Assembly: GCA_030141605.1 (NCBI GenBank)
Contig: JAQGDQ010000446.1
Span: forward strand, 1 to 64,000
From: Tubiluchus corallicola
Taxonomy: Eukaryota; Priapulida; Priapulimorpha; Priapulimorphida; Tubiluchidae
Length of the DNA stretch: 64,000 bases
Direction of reading: 5' to 3'
Positions 1-10,986 of this stretch are shown here, piece by piece. The position numbers were made by a program, and so were the translations under genes. The notes beneath the pieces were generated by a model, which was not told the DNA's origin, did not search any database, and saw only the letters and a list, made by a program, of their open reading frames with translations. Position 1 is the first letter of the stretch, and every line of letters starts with the position of its first letter.

Positions 1-580
1 GAGGGGGAGAGAGAGAGAGGAGAGAGATAACTATATACAGATCTTTATTACAGTGAAAACTTGTAAACCTTCTTACTATTTGAAACTGAATTTAAAATCA
101 TTTTTCTACTAGACATTATTGTAACTTTAGTATGTATTAGTGCTATAAGTACGAAAGGCCAAAAGTGACCTGAAATAAAGCATTCCTCGTGTTGAGATTA
201 AAACTTCTTGTAATGTGATGCACTTTTTATTTCATTATAATTTATTGAACCAATTGCTTTTATTAAAAAAAATTAGCCTACTTATTTTTACCTTGTTCCT
301 ATTTTCATTTCTTGGGCTACTGGACTGCAGGAAACATTCTTGAATTGAAAGGTCATTGAAGTTTGTCAAAAAAAACTGCCGCGGAACCGGAAATACCCGA
401 ATCACTTTAATCGGACGCACAATGATAATTCTTCAGACACCATCAACATCAACGTCACGGTCAAGACCAGGAGTATCAGCCTTTTCATTTTACTCGAAGC
501 GCTTTGAAAATACAATGCTGAACTTCTTGTACTTTATTATAAAGGGACATTCAATATCAACTCAACGCCCTGAGTGATTA
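1..580. other. AT-rich non-coding, no gene seen
   Basis: The stretch opens with a short purine-rich (GA)n tract at positions 1-28. The rest is AT-rich with stop codons in all frames beyond about 70 codons. It lies downstream of the visible lipase exons, but I could find no frame resembling the expected next lipase exon. Confidence 0.4.
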
Positions 581-1049
581 TTAACCCTTTCATACCCGTT
601 GTATCCCGTGGGATACGAGAATGTTTTCTGCCTTTAGAATTAATGAAATTTTAAAACTGATAGTTATTTGATCTGTTAATAGTTATTTTGATTAAAGCCA
701 ATAATAATAGACTAAAAATGGTGATAAAATGACAAACTAGAAAATCTACATAGCATAAAAAACTGCGCAACGTACAGTACTTTAGAGACGACTTTGTACA
801 GATCAGCATAGCATGCATACTAAATGTCTTAAATACTTTAAAAAATTATCAGCAGTTGCAAAATGAAGCACATTTTATGCTTCCATTGAATCCCAATGTA
901 TCCCGTGGGATACAGGCTATATTTAGCACGCGGGCACAGGTAGAAAAAAAATAATTATTATGTGTAAACAAGATGGACATACTGAACAAAAGTACCGAGC
1001 CAAAAAAATTTTCCCTATTAAAAAAATACTTTGGGACTGAAAGGGTTAA
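581..1049. mobile_element. piggyBac-like MITE, copy 1 (TTAA-flanked)
   Basis: The element is bounded by TTAA at 581-584 and 1046-1049. The left end reads CCCTTTCATACCC and the reverse complement of the right end reads CCCTTTCAGTCCC. TTAA target sites with CCC-type termini are the hallmark of piggyBac transposons. No transposase is present, so this is a non-autonomous element of about 465 bp. Two subterminal inverted motifs GTATCCCGTGGGATAC lie near both ends (about 600-615 and 899-914). Three more copies occur in this window. Confidence 0.8.
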
Positions 1050-1380
1050 GATATAATGCTAAACTAATTGTACAAATTATTAAGCCAATAAAGGTCAAGC
1101 TATAGGCATTCAGGGTCAAAGGTTAAGGTCATAGTGACACAAGTTTTGGAAGAACGCACACATTCTTCTCACCGGTAGCGGTTTCCGGAATCTAAAAATA
1201 TAAGCTTAAGGAGACGAAATAAATACAAGCATATAAAACGTGGACATCTCATAGATGACTAATCCACAAGGTAAGCTTGTATATAAATGAGGTTTGAAAG
1301 TAAAAAATCTTTAATTTCAGTATCAAAAATGGTCTCTCAACCAAACTTTATAAGGGCAATATCAACAAACAATAATAATG
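1050..1380. other. Non-coding, half-site-like motifs
   Basis: No gene is visible. At about 1112-1132 there is a run of GGTCA-like half-sites (GGGTCAAAGGTTAAGGTCA), similar to a cleaner cluster at 36466-36484. It lies in the region downstream of the visible lipase exons. Confidence 0.3.
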
Positions 1381-1385
1381 GTGCC

Positions 1386-1772
1386 TGTGGAAGTTGTAAT
1401 TGTACATTTTTTTAGGTGCTGCCATCTATGAACTTATCCTGTTACATTTTACTAGCTAAACTCACCCCCAGTATAATTGATCTCTCCCTATTTTACAGTA
1501 ATGGTTTTTGTGAAGCCAAGTTTGCATAGGTTACCTATACCTATATATACTGCCTGATTTACTTTCTAGTCACTTTTTAACTCTCAGTGTTCAGTGCAGG
1601 ACTGTCTGACTCTCAGTGTTCAGTGCAGGACACTCTCACTCTCAGTGTTCAGTGCAGCAGTCATTATACTCATGTAGTCTAATAAACCCTTTTCTGTGCA
1701 AATATGTAGTATAGTTTTTTTATTCTTGTTCTACAAAGTGAGTGATCTACAACTTTAAACATGACTTTCACA
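1386..1772 (+). mobile_element. Solo LTR, family 1 (387 bp)
   Basis: The unit starts TGTGGAAGTTG and ends GACTTTCACA (TG...CA termini) and is flanked by the perfect 5-bp duplication GTGCC (1381-1385 and 1773-1777). A TATA-like CTATATATAC lies at about 1541 and AATAAA at 1681, as in an LTR promoter and poly(A) signal. Three imperfect copies of CTCTCAGTGTTCAGTGCAG follow the TATA region. No internal retroelement sequence is present, so this is a solo LTR left by LTR-LTR recombination. A related copy lies inverted at 62923-63352. Confidence 0.8.
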
Positions 1773-1912
1773 GTGCCTTTGTTCTATTCTGTTCCATAAA
1801 TTCAATAAATTTGTTCTATTCTAGTTTTTGCCGTACGCTGTAGAAAAGCGTTCGAAATATTTACTCTTTTTTCAATCAAGTTTTCTTGACGTAAATAACT
1901 TTTGCATTATAC

Positions 1913-2441
1913 CTAACTGTCCGAGAGAAAGTTTTCCACCATTTGTGTGCAACACGGCCACATTCTGAGCATCGCTGGGATCTAAACGAACCGAAATATC
2001 TTCACCTTCAAAAAAAGGACCAGCCGGATCCAAGCCTGCAGGAATAAAAGCAAAATTATTCTATTTAGCGCAATACACATCTTCTTAAAAGCACGTGGAG
2101 CTTAAAATTGACTTTAGCAAGCTAACCGTCGTTAAACAGGTACCACCAGCTTCTTACAGCTCATTTTACCGCTTCCATATAATTGCAGCCGCTACAGTTC
2201 ATTTTTAGTATAACCTTACTTATTTACTAGCCACACCCTGCAACACACCCCCGCATTACACCACACCACGCCACACCCAGGGCCGGCCTTAAGCATAGGC
2301 AAACTAGGCAACCGCCTAGGGCCTCACCCTCCAGGGGGGCCTCACGCCGAGGTATCATTTTTTTGCTCTCCCTCTCTCTCTCTCTCTCTCCCTTTCTCTC
2401 TCTCTCTCTGTCTCTCTCCCTCTCCCCCCTCTCTCTCTCTC

Positions 2442-2475
<34 letters not shown>

Positions 2476-3689
2476 GCTCTCTCTCTCTCTCGTAAATTGC
2501 GTAATATTATTTTTTTCGTATTTATTTTTTATTTGCGGTAAATAATATCGTAATAGCGGCCCTGCCACACCCTCCATACTACACCATGCCACACCAAAAC
2601 CAGCACCACATTACATGGTGATGATGACGACGACGACATTGACGACTTCCACAACATCAACATCAACAAAGCGAAAACTGTGTTGCTAATGGAACCTTCT
2701 AGAGTGACTAGACATTCTTTTCCTTGTAGACCGTTTTCTGCTCTTTCTGGGAATATGAACGTTTTTTTCCCAAAATGCCAAACAATTGCATAATCTGAAT
2801 TTTTCTGGAGGCTGTTTGTGTACTTTTCTGCAAAATTTGGACAACTGAATCTGAGAAAAGCCTGTTGCGAGACGGGTGGCCCTCCACGCCTTTAAATACT
2901 ACCACTAAAAAGGTACCTTTTGTTTGTTATACAAATTGCCGAAAATGGTGCCATCGTTGGAGGTGTAGCCTCGAGCCGAATCTTATATATAAATGTATTA
3001 ACCCCATACCACCATACCACCGAAATCAATTATAAAATATTAACCCTTTGATACCCGTTGTATCCCGTGGTATACAAGAATATTTTCTGCCTTCAAATAT
3101 AATAAAATTTTAAAACTGACAGTTATTTGATCTGTTAATAGTTATTTTGATTTAAGCTAATAACAATAGACTAAAAATGGCGATAAAATAGCAAACTACA
3201 AAATCTACATAGCATAAAAAAACTGCGCAAGGTACAGTACTTTACTTCGACCTTTGTACAGATCAGCATAGCATGCATACTAAATGTCTTAAATACTTTA
3301 AAAAATTATCAGCAGTTGCAAAAAGGAAGCACATTTTATGCTCCCATTGAATCCCAATGTATCCGTGGGATAAGGCTATATTTACCACGCGGGCACAGGT
3401 AGAAAAAAATAATTATTATGTGTAAACAAGCTGGACACACTGAACAAAAGTACTAAATCAAAAAAAAATTTCTTATAAAAAAATAATTTGGGACTGAAAG
3501 GGTTAATAATAATAGATATAATAATAATAATAATAGAGATTATATATATATTATTTATAATAAATATTGTTATATATATATATATAATATAATATAATAT
3601 AAAATAATAACTTCGTACACCAGTGTAATACTTTAGGGTTCACCACAGTCAAACTGCTACGTCAAAGTTTTTGTTAAAGTGACTGTTAA

Positions 3690-3774
<85 letters not shown>

Positions 3775-6701
3775 CCTATAACACCAAAATTAATTGGTTT
3801 TATACTTTTAAAGTATCATCATTACATGGCCATACCGATAATTTTGCCCAGTCCAGGCAAACGCTCCCCTGCATATCCAGCCACTTGAGCACCAAGACTG
3901 AAACCAATTAGAGTGACGTCGCTGTTTTGTAATCCCTTCCATTGCCCAAGCCTGTTAACTAGCAAGGCAATTTCAGCACCTACAATTCTACAGTTTGCTG
4001 CAGCTTGAAAGTAGTTGGGTTGCCTGGCTCCTTTTTCCCAGTCAACTACTATGAAGTTAACAGCTTCCTAAATATATATATAGAAAACTTAGAATTCTTC
4101 GCGGTTACCCTAGTACAGGGGTGTGCAAATTGCGGCCCGCGAAGAGATTTGTCAACCTAATGAAAGTGCGGCCCGGGCGATTAATTGAGTGTATCCAGCT
4201 GAAGTCCGTGCCACGATCCCAAAGATAATGCAGGTAGTTTTTTCTACTAGATCGGATGCCATTAACCCTTACAAGACGGTTGTAGCTTAATGTCACTGTA
4301 CTACACAGACTGTGTGATACACATTACTAATATGCATTGTAATGAAATTACCACTATCTGTCCTGAAAGTAGAAATATATGGTTTGTAATATAAATTTTA
4401 ATAACTTCTAAAATAGTTTCTCGAGTGTAGTAGTAATGATGTACGCAGGTCGGATGCAAAAAAGTCGTTATTAGGCCTTACTGTACTTGGTTCCTTGATC
4501 AAACTGCCTGTGGCCCACAGGAATTGCAGGAATGTTTAATGTGGCCCGGCTGGTCAGACAATTTGCACACCCCTGACCTAGTACTTGTTTTCTTGAAAGT
4601 AGCAATCACTTCGTACACCAGTGTAATACTTTAGGGTGTAGTTTCACCACAGTTGCACTGCAACGTCAAAGTTTTAGTTAAACGAAAGTTCCAAGCAGTC
4701 CACGCCTGAGACAAAATGATTTTTTCCATTCAAATGACACCTACTGTGACTGTTAATGATAATATCCGACAATTTTTAAAGTCGCGCATTAAAAAAAGCA
4801 ACGTTTTACCTGTTTTTTGTAATTTTGCCTTTTAATACTAACACTTCTTGGTTTCAATTTTGAAACACTGGGTTTTGAACAGTGTTGTCTATACGAATAC
4901 AAAAACTTTGCTTTTTCAATATACTTATTATTGTTGGATATTAAATTTTAATACAATTTTTAGTCGTAGAACTAATTATGTTTTAAGGTCACTATAGATT
5001 AGTGTTTAAATGTTATAAGATCAAGAGCAGTTTACCTTGCGCAGAGTTTCCTGAACAACAGGGTTTATCCAATCTTCCTCACTACTTTCGGTGAAACCGT
5101 GTATCAAAAATTTGGTCTTCCGTTGTTGATTATAATTTGAATTCGATACAGTTTGCTCATCTAAATAATGTATTTCTTCGGGAGTTCCCTGCCCGTATCT
5201 TGTGTAAAGCAAAAACTTGGTTTCCAAAAAGTCGGGGTCTTCCGGAACTAAGCAACCCACATTGTCGTATGGTTTTTTGTTGTCGAAGCAACCCAAATCA
5301 CCATGACACACCTTTATAATTATAAAAGGAATTAACATCAAATAGTAATAGCATGTAATTGAAATAAAAGCTTATTTGAAACTGGGTTAATTATGATATT
5401 AAACCAGAACAGCACACATTACATCTAACAAAGCCAGTTACCCTCGTACGCAATAAGTTCGGCATACCAATTTTCTTAGGCACATCTCAAGAAATACATT
5501 GGAACAAGGACTAGTCTTGTTTTGAATTTCTGAAAAGTAATGACATTAAAATATGTCAACAAATTCAAACCTATTCTACCACATTAATACTGGGCTGCAG
5601 GGCTGTGATGAGATGAAGTGTAATGCTGGCAGGGGGACACAGTAAACTTCTCAGGTGTGCGTGTGAACGTGGCTATATCTGGCACATAGACTCCTATTCT
5701 GACCTTGTGTTAGTAAAAGCCACTAGTCACGTGCACACCTGAGCTTATAAAAGGGAAGGTCTACTGTAGACCCTTGTCAGTGGTCGTGTCTTTCATTGCA
5801 GCTCTGTTCACATTTCACAGGCTTTGCCACGAACTCCGTTCTTTTAGGTAAGCTATTTGTTCCTTATTGGGGGTGTAATATTTAGTAATAAACTGTCATT
5901 TCGACTTTATTATTCGGGTTCTGTGTAGGCCGCGGTGCCATCCGTCCTGCCTCCGTTAAAAGCGGACAGCAGTCCAATACCATAAAACATCCAAAAAATT
6001 ACGAGAAATGCAAGCATATTCTTATTTTAAATTTCTGAAAAGTAATGACATTAAAATATGTCAACAAATTCAAACCTATCATACCACATTAATACTTATA
6101 CTCAACTCCTTCAATAGTAACTAGCATAATCAGTTATTACAGTTTTACGATTCGAATTTAATTTGTTTTTATTTTACTGACCGTTTCTGTTTTGCAGTGC
6201 TGGCTTGCCTCTTCCAATGCCAACATCAAGAAGCGGTAGACACCGTCAGCTGCGGCATATGTGGCCTCTTCTAACAATTTTTCTGTAATCCCTGCTTCCG
6301 TGTGTTTGAAATTCACTACTCCCAACCAAACTAAAACAAGTATTAAAACCTTACGATAGTTTTTTGGCTGGGATCTATACTGTAAAATCACTCATCTATC
6401 TGGTAGGGTAAACAAAAGCTATATAATGTACGGTCGCGTTTCAGGTAAAAAGGTAGTCACTTGCAATAGAGAAATTTGTCTGGTAAACCACAACTATGAT
6501 ATTGCACTTAACGTATTTACTTCAAGACATCTTTGTTTTTAAAAGTGTCAGATTTTTTTATTAATAATGTTGAGAGCAATTTTTAAATAAATTAATCATC
6601 TTGAAAGCCTTAGAAGCCAGGTTTTATTAATTACAAAAAGATAGTTTTCAGCAGTTAGCATACTTACCAACTAGATAGATTAACTTTGTGAACGAAGCCA
6701 T
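1913..6701 (-). CDS. Pancreatic-lipase-family secreted lipase, 5' five exons (partial)
   Basis: Five exons can be read on the minus strand: 6668-6701, 6182-6330, 5036-5311, 3836-4067 and 1913-2035, all with GT donors and AG acceptors and compatible phases (1, 0, 0, 1, 1). Exon 1 plus the start of exon 2 give MASFTKLIYLV followed by VWLGVVNF, a signal peptide for secretion. Exon 3 begins VCHGDLGCF, like the start of the mature lipase domain, and contains TKFLIHGF. Exon 4 contains the nucleophile elbow GFSLG (Ser about 210) and exon 5 begins in GLDPAGP (Asp about 233). The Ser-Asp spacing matches the family's catalytic triad; the His would lie in later exons beyond the left edge. Known family members hydrolyse triacylglycerol or phospholipid. 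About 40 residues between signal peptide and lipase domain (exon 2) are unlike the vertebrate enzymes. Introns hold two MITEs with hAT features, a piggyBac-like MITE and a solo LTR. The catalytic residues seen are intact; substrate is unknown. Confidence 0.85.
2278..2563. mobile_element. hAT-type MITE, CAGGGCCGGCC family, copy 1
   Basis: The left terminus is CAGGGCCGGCCTTAAG and the right end is a decayed GCGGCCCT. A perfect 8-bp direct repeat GCCACACC flanks it (2270-2277 and 2564-2571), as expected for hAT insertion. The core is a (TC)n tract at about 2366-2495. Copy 2 at 9982 has the same organisation. It lies in lipase intron 4. Confidence 0.75.
2366..2495. repeat. (TC)n microsatellite inside MITE
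   Basis: This is a near-pure CT dinucleotide run with occasional CCC, TGT and CGC interruptions. It produces long Leu-Ser or Arg-Glu frames that are not genes. Confidence 0.9.
2690..2995. repeat. Interspersed repeat related to 26230-26670
   Basis: The tail (about 2940-2990: AAATGGTGCCATCGTTGGAG, then GTGTAGCCTCGA, then CTTATATATA) matches the tail of a GC-rich segment at 26615-26670. The family is not recognised. It ends in an AT dinucleotide run in both copies. Confidence 0.4.
3040..3506. mobile_element. piggyBac-like MITE, copy 2
   Basis: TTAA at 3040-3043 and 3503-3506 bounds it, with CCCTTTGATACCC at the left end and GGGACTGAAAGGG at the right. It aligns along its full length with copies at 581, 6967 and 28946. 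It lies in lipase intron 4. Confidence 0.8.
3693..3770. repeat. (TA)n microsatellite
   Basis: About 39 uninterrupted TA dinucleotides follow a looser AT-rich tract (3510-3605). Confidence 0.95.
4116..4575. mobile_element. hAT-type MITE, CAGGGGTGTGCAAA family, copy 1
   Basis: Termini are CAGGGGTGTGCAAATTG and CAATTTGCACACCCCTG-like. The 8-bp flanks CCCTAGTA (4108-4115) and ACCTAGTA (4576-4583) agree at 7 of 8 positions, as expected of an aged hAT target-site duplication. No transposase is present. A 63-codon open frame recurs in all three copies simply because the copies are similar. It sits in lipase intron 3. Confidence 0.85.
5591..5976 (+). mobile_element. Solo LTR, family 2, copy 1 (386 bp)
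   Basis: It starts TGGGCTGC and ends GCAGTCCA (inverted termini TGGRCTGC) and is flanked by the 4-bp duplication ATAC (5587-5590, 5977-5980). A TATAAAA box lies at 5746-5752 and AATAAA at 5887-5892. No internal region is present. It sits in lipase intron 2. A second copy is at 34692. Confidence 0.8.
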
Positions 6702-6966
6702 TCTCAACTTTAATAATTTTGCTTTTTCGTTCTCTTTTATAAGCACTAAAAGAAAATGTTTAGAAAGCGTGTAGTGATACAGCAGTCATTATTACAAGTT
6801 GTTGCCCTATCATGTCTTACAATTTGTTTTACAAATAAAGACAAAAAGTCGAATAAATAAATTTGATGTAAAGAGTGTGCATTGCATATTTCATTCCAAG
6901 GCTACTTATAATATTTTTACAACGATATGTGTAGCCAGTAGGTAATTATTTATTTAAGAATTCAAT

Positions 6967-7430
6967 TTAACCCTTTCATACGCGTTGTATCCCGTGGGAT
7001 ACGAGAATATTTTCTGCCTTTAAAATTAATAAAATTTTAAAACTGACAATTATTTGATCTGTTAATAGTTATTTTGATTTAAGCCAATAACAATAGACTA
7101 AAAATGATGATAAAATGGCAAACTAGAACATCTACGTAGCATAAAAAACTGCGCAAGGTACAGAACTTTAGAGACGACTTTGTACAGATCAGCATAGCGT
7201 GCATACTAAATGTCTTAAATACTTTAAAAAATTATCAGCAGTTGCAAAATGAAGCACATTTTATGCTTCCATTGAATCCCAATGTATCCAGTGTGATACA
7301 GGCTATATTTAGCACACGGGCACAGGCAGAAAAATAATTATTATGTGTAAACAAGATGGACATACTGAACAAAAGTACCAAGCCAAAAATGTTTCTTATT
7401 AAAAAATTAATTTGGGACTGAAAGGGTTAA
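6967..7430. mobile_element. piggyBac-like MITE, copy 3
   Basis: It is bounded by TTAA (6967-6970, 7427-7430) with CCCTTTCATACGC at the left end and GGGACTGAAAGGG at the right. It lies about 270 bp upstream of the lipase start codon. Confidence 0.8.
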
Positions 7431-8183
7431 TTTTTACGACATTCAGCCATGGCCAAGATTAATTTGAGACATTTGTGTAAAAAATAAAAACTATAACACA
7501 CAAATTAACGTCTATCGAAAAAGAAATGTTGATGTGCTTACCTTATACCGTTTTATGCTACCGTTTTTTGCTTCTTTGACAATCTCTCAATCATTTCACC
7601 TTTTAAGACACATTCGATTAGCATTCCACTGAAGTGCGCAGGCGCAGTACAAGGAAGAACAAAGTAATAGCAATTATAAGTGAATTGTAATGATAATGGT
7701 TGAGCCTGCTGCTCCAAACAGCATTAATGGAACCTTTTATACTTCTACCAGCATCGTTCCCCTATTTTCCTACATTATCTTTACCATTATCGTTAAATTA
7801 TCGCGGCACTAAAGAGTCTAAATGTGATAAGACATTTGTTTGAGAAACCTCTTAGCACTAACTCTCCAATCTAATTAATGAAATGGGCCTAATGTATCTT
7901 GCTGAATTTTTATTGGATAAGCAGAAAAATTAAAAAATAACCTGAAAACGAAAAAAAGTACAACTAGTGTCCCGAGCAATGTGGGTTTTTCTGTAAATGA
8001 CTCGCATAAGGATGCTGTGTGCAGACCGTGACGAAGCAAGGTGTGTTTAACTGATCTTCCGGGAACTAAGCTAATTCATGCAGCCTTAGTGGTAAACAAG
8101 AATTGCACTTATATTTGAACTAAATTATCCCGTCTCGTGCTCGTACTAAGTGTAAAAAGACAGGAGCGCAAGGGGATTTGCGT
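7431..8183. other. Non-coding region upstream of lipase gene
   Basis: No gene is visible. At about 7636 the motif GTGCGCAGGCGCAGT resembles a degenerate NRF1-type site. It is upstream of the lipase gene, but promoter function is not demonstrated. Confidence 0.3.
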
Positions 8184-8642
8184 GAGAACCCAGTCATCTA
8201 CCCCCGCCCCTGACTCCATAAAAGGATTAAAAATGATTTTTTTTTAAAAAAAAATGTAATGTAATACGTGTTATGTTAGTTTTGTAATGTCAAATGTATA
8301 AATTGTGTAAATATAATGAGTGAAATTTATGTAATGTAAAGCATGTTTCTGTTAATTGTGTCATGTCAAATGTATATATAGTGTAAAATATGTCATGTAA
8401 AATTTAATGTACTTTTGTAATGTTGTTTTGTAAAAATATTTTAATATGGTGTTTGTAAATATGTTCATTTATTGTATATAGTTTTGCACTTTGGTTTTTT
8501 TTTTATAGTATGCACTGGACGCATTTGTCTTGAACAGTGTTGTTATTTTAACATTACGCTGAGGCTTACTCAATTTTATTATAATGAGCGAACCATTTTA
8601 AAGACAAATAAAGAATTAATATATGTATATATATTTGTGCAT
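8184..8642 (+). repeat. Probable retroelement 3' end, copy 1
   Basis: The segment begins with GAGAACCCAGTCATCTACCC and is rich in TGTAATGT words. It ends with GACAAATAAAGAATTAATAT followed by an AT-rich tail. An inverted copy at 47951-48413 matches along its length. A shared 3' end with a poly(A)-like signal and variable AT tail suggests a non-LTR retrotransposon 3' UTR, but no coding part is attached. Confidence 0.5.
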
Positions 8643-9035
8643 CTAAAGAAGAAAAAGTAGGCATAGTTAAAACACTTATTTGAATCAAAATAAGACAAAG
8701 ACTTGATCCTGAAAAATACCAATAAACTAAAAAACCAAGTCTTTATGCAACAGGAGCGCGCTAAACAGGAACACCTGGCACAGGAACACAAGAACAGAAT
8801 CATTATTGTTAACACAACTGGAAAAGACCGGTTGTAGTTGAAATGTCAGCGAGTCGCTCTTCGTGCACAATACGTGCGAGTCGCTCTTGTCAATTACGCA
8901 TTATAAATTGGATATTGTTAGCGTTGTTAAGACTCCTTATGTGGGTTTACCTGTCTTAGAATAACCGGTCTCGACCAAATTGGCATAGGTTGTTTAGCCA
9001 GAACAACTCTTTTTTCTTATTTTAGCGCAACCGTT
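8643..9035. other. Non-coding, nothing recognised
   Basis: A short direct repeat (GCGAGTCGCTCTT at about 8849 and a close match at about 8877) is the only structure noticed. Confidence 0.3.
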
Positions 9036-9767
9036 TTAACCCTTAGCCGACCAATGGGTTCTTGTATTACAATAATGACCAAGGGGGGTAAAAAATTACC
9101 CACTGAAAGCTTTGCTTGATATGTGTTATTACATGGACAGAATGACCAACTGGTAACTGAGGTGCTCCTATTAGTACAAAATCAAGTTCTGTGGCAAGTT
9201 GGCATAGATATTATAAGGGCACTAAGGATAATAAGAGGCTCTCCACCATTGCACTATAATGTTTACGCTCGGTTTTTCAAGTCTTGTGAAAATTTCTGTA
9301 ATAGCCTAACGATGTTCACTGTTTAATTCTGAGACACCCACTCGGTCTTCGCTTGCTGGATCTTCTGAAATTTCATCTTCTTCAGCTTCAAGCTTAATCA
9401 CCTGTACAGCTAAAGCTCCCAGCATATTACTAAATGAAGACTGTCCACAAACTTTACCCAGAATGTACGCAGAACTGTAGGCCGAATTAGAGGTTTGCAG
9501 CATTTTTATGATAAAAGTAAACACATGGTGCTGACAGAAAGAAAAATACTGCAACGTGAATTCCGAAATTTTGCTTACATAAAAGACTGAATAAAGTAAA
9601 AAAGCATTAATAATACTTTTCAACAAAACCAACATATGGTTTCATAACGAATCGAAAAAATTTAATCACTACTAGTTTGAAAACGTTTCGTTGTCTGCAT
9701 CAATATGAAAATGTGAGCAAACACTGCGGGGTAATTTTTCACCCCATCTTGTTCGGCTAAGGGTTAA
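9036..9767. mobile_element. piggyBac-like element, second family (732 bp)
   Basis: TTAA at both ends (9036-9039, 9764-9767) precedes inverted termini CCCTTAGCCGA and TCGGCTAAGGG, followed on each side by GGGGTAA...TTACCCC-like subterminal inverted motifs. TTAA plus CCCTT termini fit piggyBac. The interior has open frames of 67 codons (plus strand, from 9123) and 109 codons (minus strand, 9306-9635); the latter ends in an acidic Ser/Glu/Asp-rich stretch. I do not recognise a transposase, so this is a non-autonomous or internally deleted element. Confidence 0.7.
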
Positions 9768-9981
9768 ACAATTTTAAGTATGGTATCACTTGGTTGAAGT
9801 TTGTTTCCCGTAAAAATTTAGTTTCTCTATTAGCGTTTTTAACCTTTTCCCTATTACGCAGTCCAAAATTGCACCAAAATTTTATAATTTACTTGACCAA
9901 ATTTGTAAGTGTAAAAAAAATTCCTGTGCTTTATACGTGTGTGGGGGTTTCAAGCACGGACGATAGCGTTCATGCAGTGTT

Positions 9982-10093
9982 CAGGGCCGGCCTTAAGCAT
10001 AGGCATACTGGGCAACCGCCTAGGGCCTCACACTCCAGGGGGCCTCACGCTGAGGTAACATTTTTTTTGCTTTATGTGAACATGCTGTCTCTC

Positions 10094-10179
<86 letters not shown>

Positions 10180-10255
10180 TCCCTCTCTCTCTCTTTCTCT
10201 CTCTTTCTCCCTGTTTCTCGTTCTCTCTCGGTGTTTCTCTCTCTCTCTTCCTCCC

Positions 10256-10296
<41 letters not shown>

Positions 10297-10317
10297 CTTC
10301 CTCTCTCTCTCTCTCTC

Positions 10318-10356
<39 letters not shown>

Positions 10357-10470
10357 CTCTGGTAAATTGCGTAATTTTATTTTTTTCGTATTTATTTTTT
10401 ATTTTTCTATTTCATTTGGGGCCACCAAATTCACTTCGCCTAGGGCCTACAATTACCTAAGGCCGGCCCT
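9982..10470. mobile_element. hAT-type MITE, CAGGGCCGGCC family, copy 2
   Basis: Termini are CAGGGCCGGCCTTAAG and CTAAGGCCGGCCCT(G), with an 8-bp flank GCAGTGTT on both sides (9974-9981, 10471-10478). The core is an expanded (TC)n tract (about 10088-10354) at the same relative place as in the copy at 2278. Confidence 0.85.
10088..10354. repeat. (TC)n microsatellite inside MITE
   Basis: About 265 bp of CT repeats with sparse TTCC, GTTT and CGCT interruptions. It creates a long low-complexity Ser-Leu frame across the MITE that is not a gene. Confidence 0.95.
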
Positions 10471-10986
10471 GCAGTGTTCTACACCTTACTTTACTGAGTT
10501 GTTAAATTATTTTCAAATGCGCAGTAAATGTAAATTATTAAAAACAGTCGTGCAACGTTAGATAAATGAGGGGTTGTGCTTTATTAAAGAAAATTGAACA
10601 CACATTTTTACTACAACAAAAACGTTAGCCATGTTTTTCCGTTAAAGATTTTGCATGTGAGCATTCTAGCTACATTAATGATATGAGAATGATAATTTGG
10701 AACGTCAAATTTTCTGGCGGTTAAATTTTTATTTTATTACAAAAATAACGTACCTTGCAAATTAATATGTGCACTCCTTTTCTGTCCAATGTTTTTCTAC
10801 TTTGTTAGCAAAAATTACAGCTAAGTTACTGGGAAGAGCGAAATGCTGGAATGGTAGCGGTTTATATAACCTACTGTCTATAAAACCCTAATGTTTGAGA
10901 TCCTGTTGTGGTTCTAGAAATACCGTCCAATAAGTTTTATGAAACGTTAATCCTGTCACGAAGCTAGCCTCTGGACACGCAATATA
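10471..10986. other. AT-rich non-coding, nothing recognised
   Basis: No coding frame, repeat match or RNA signature was noticed. Confidence 0.35.

Noticed and set aside
4105-4296. Conserved 63-71-codon frame found three times (also 37419-37634 and 53178-53390)
   Set aside because: It lies inside the hAT-type MITE family; conservation reflects copy similarity and the frame matches no known protein.
9794-10561. A 255-codon open frame rich in Ser-Leu
   Set aside because: It runs through a hAT MITE and its (TC)n core; the long frame is a product of the dinucleotide repeat.
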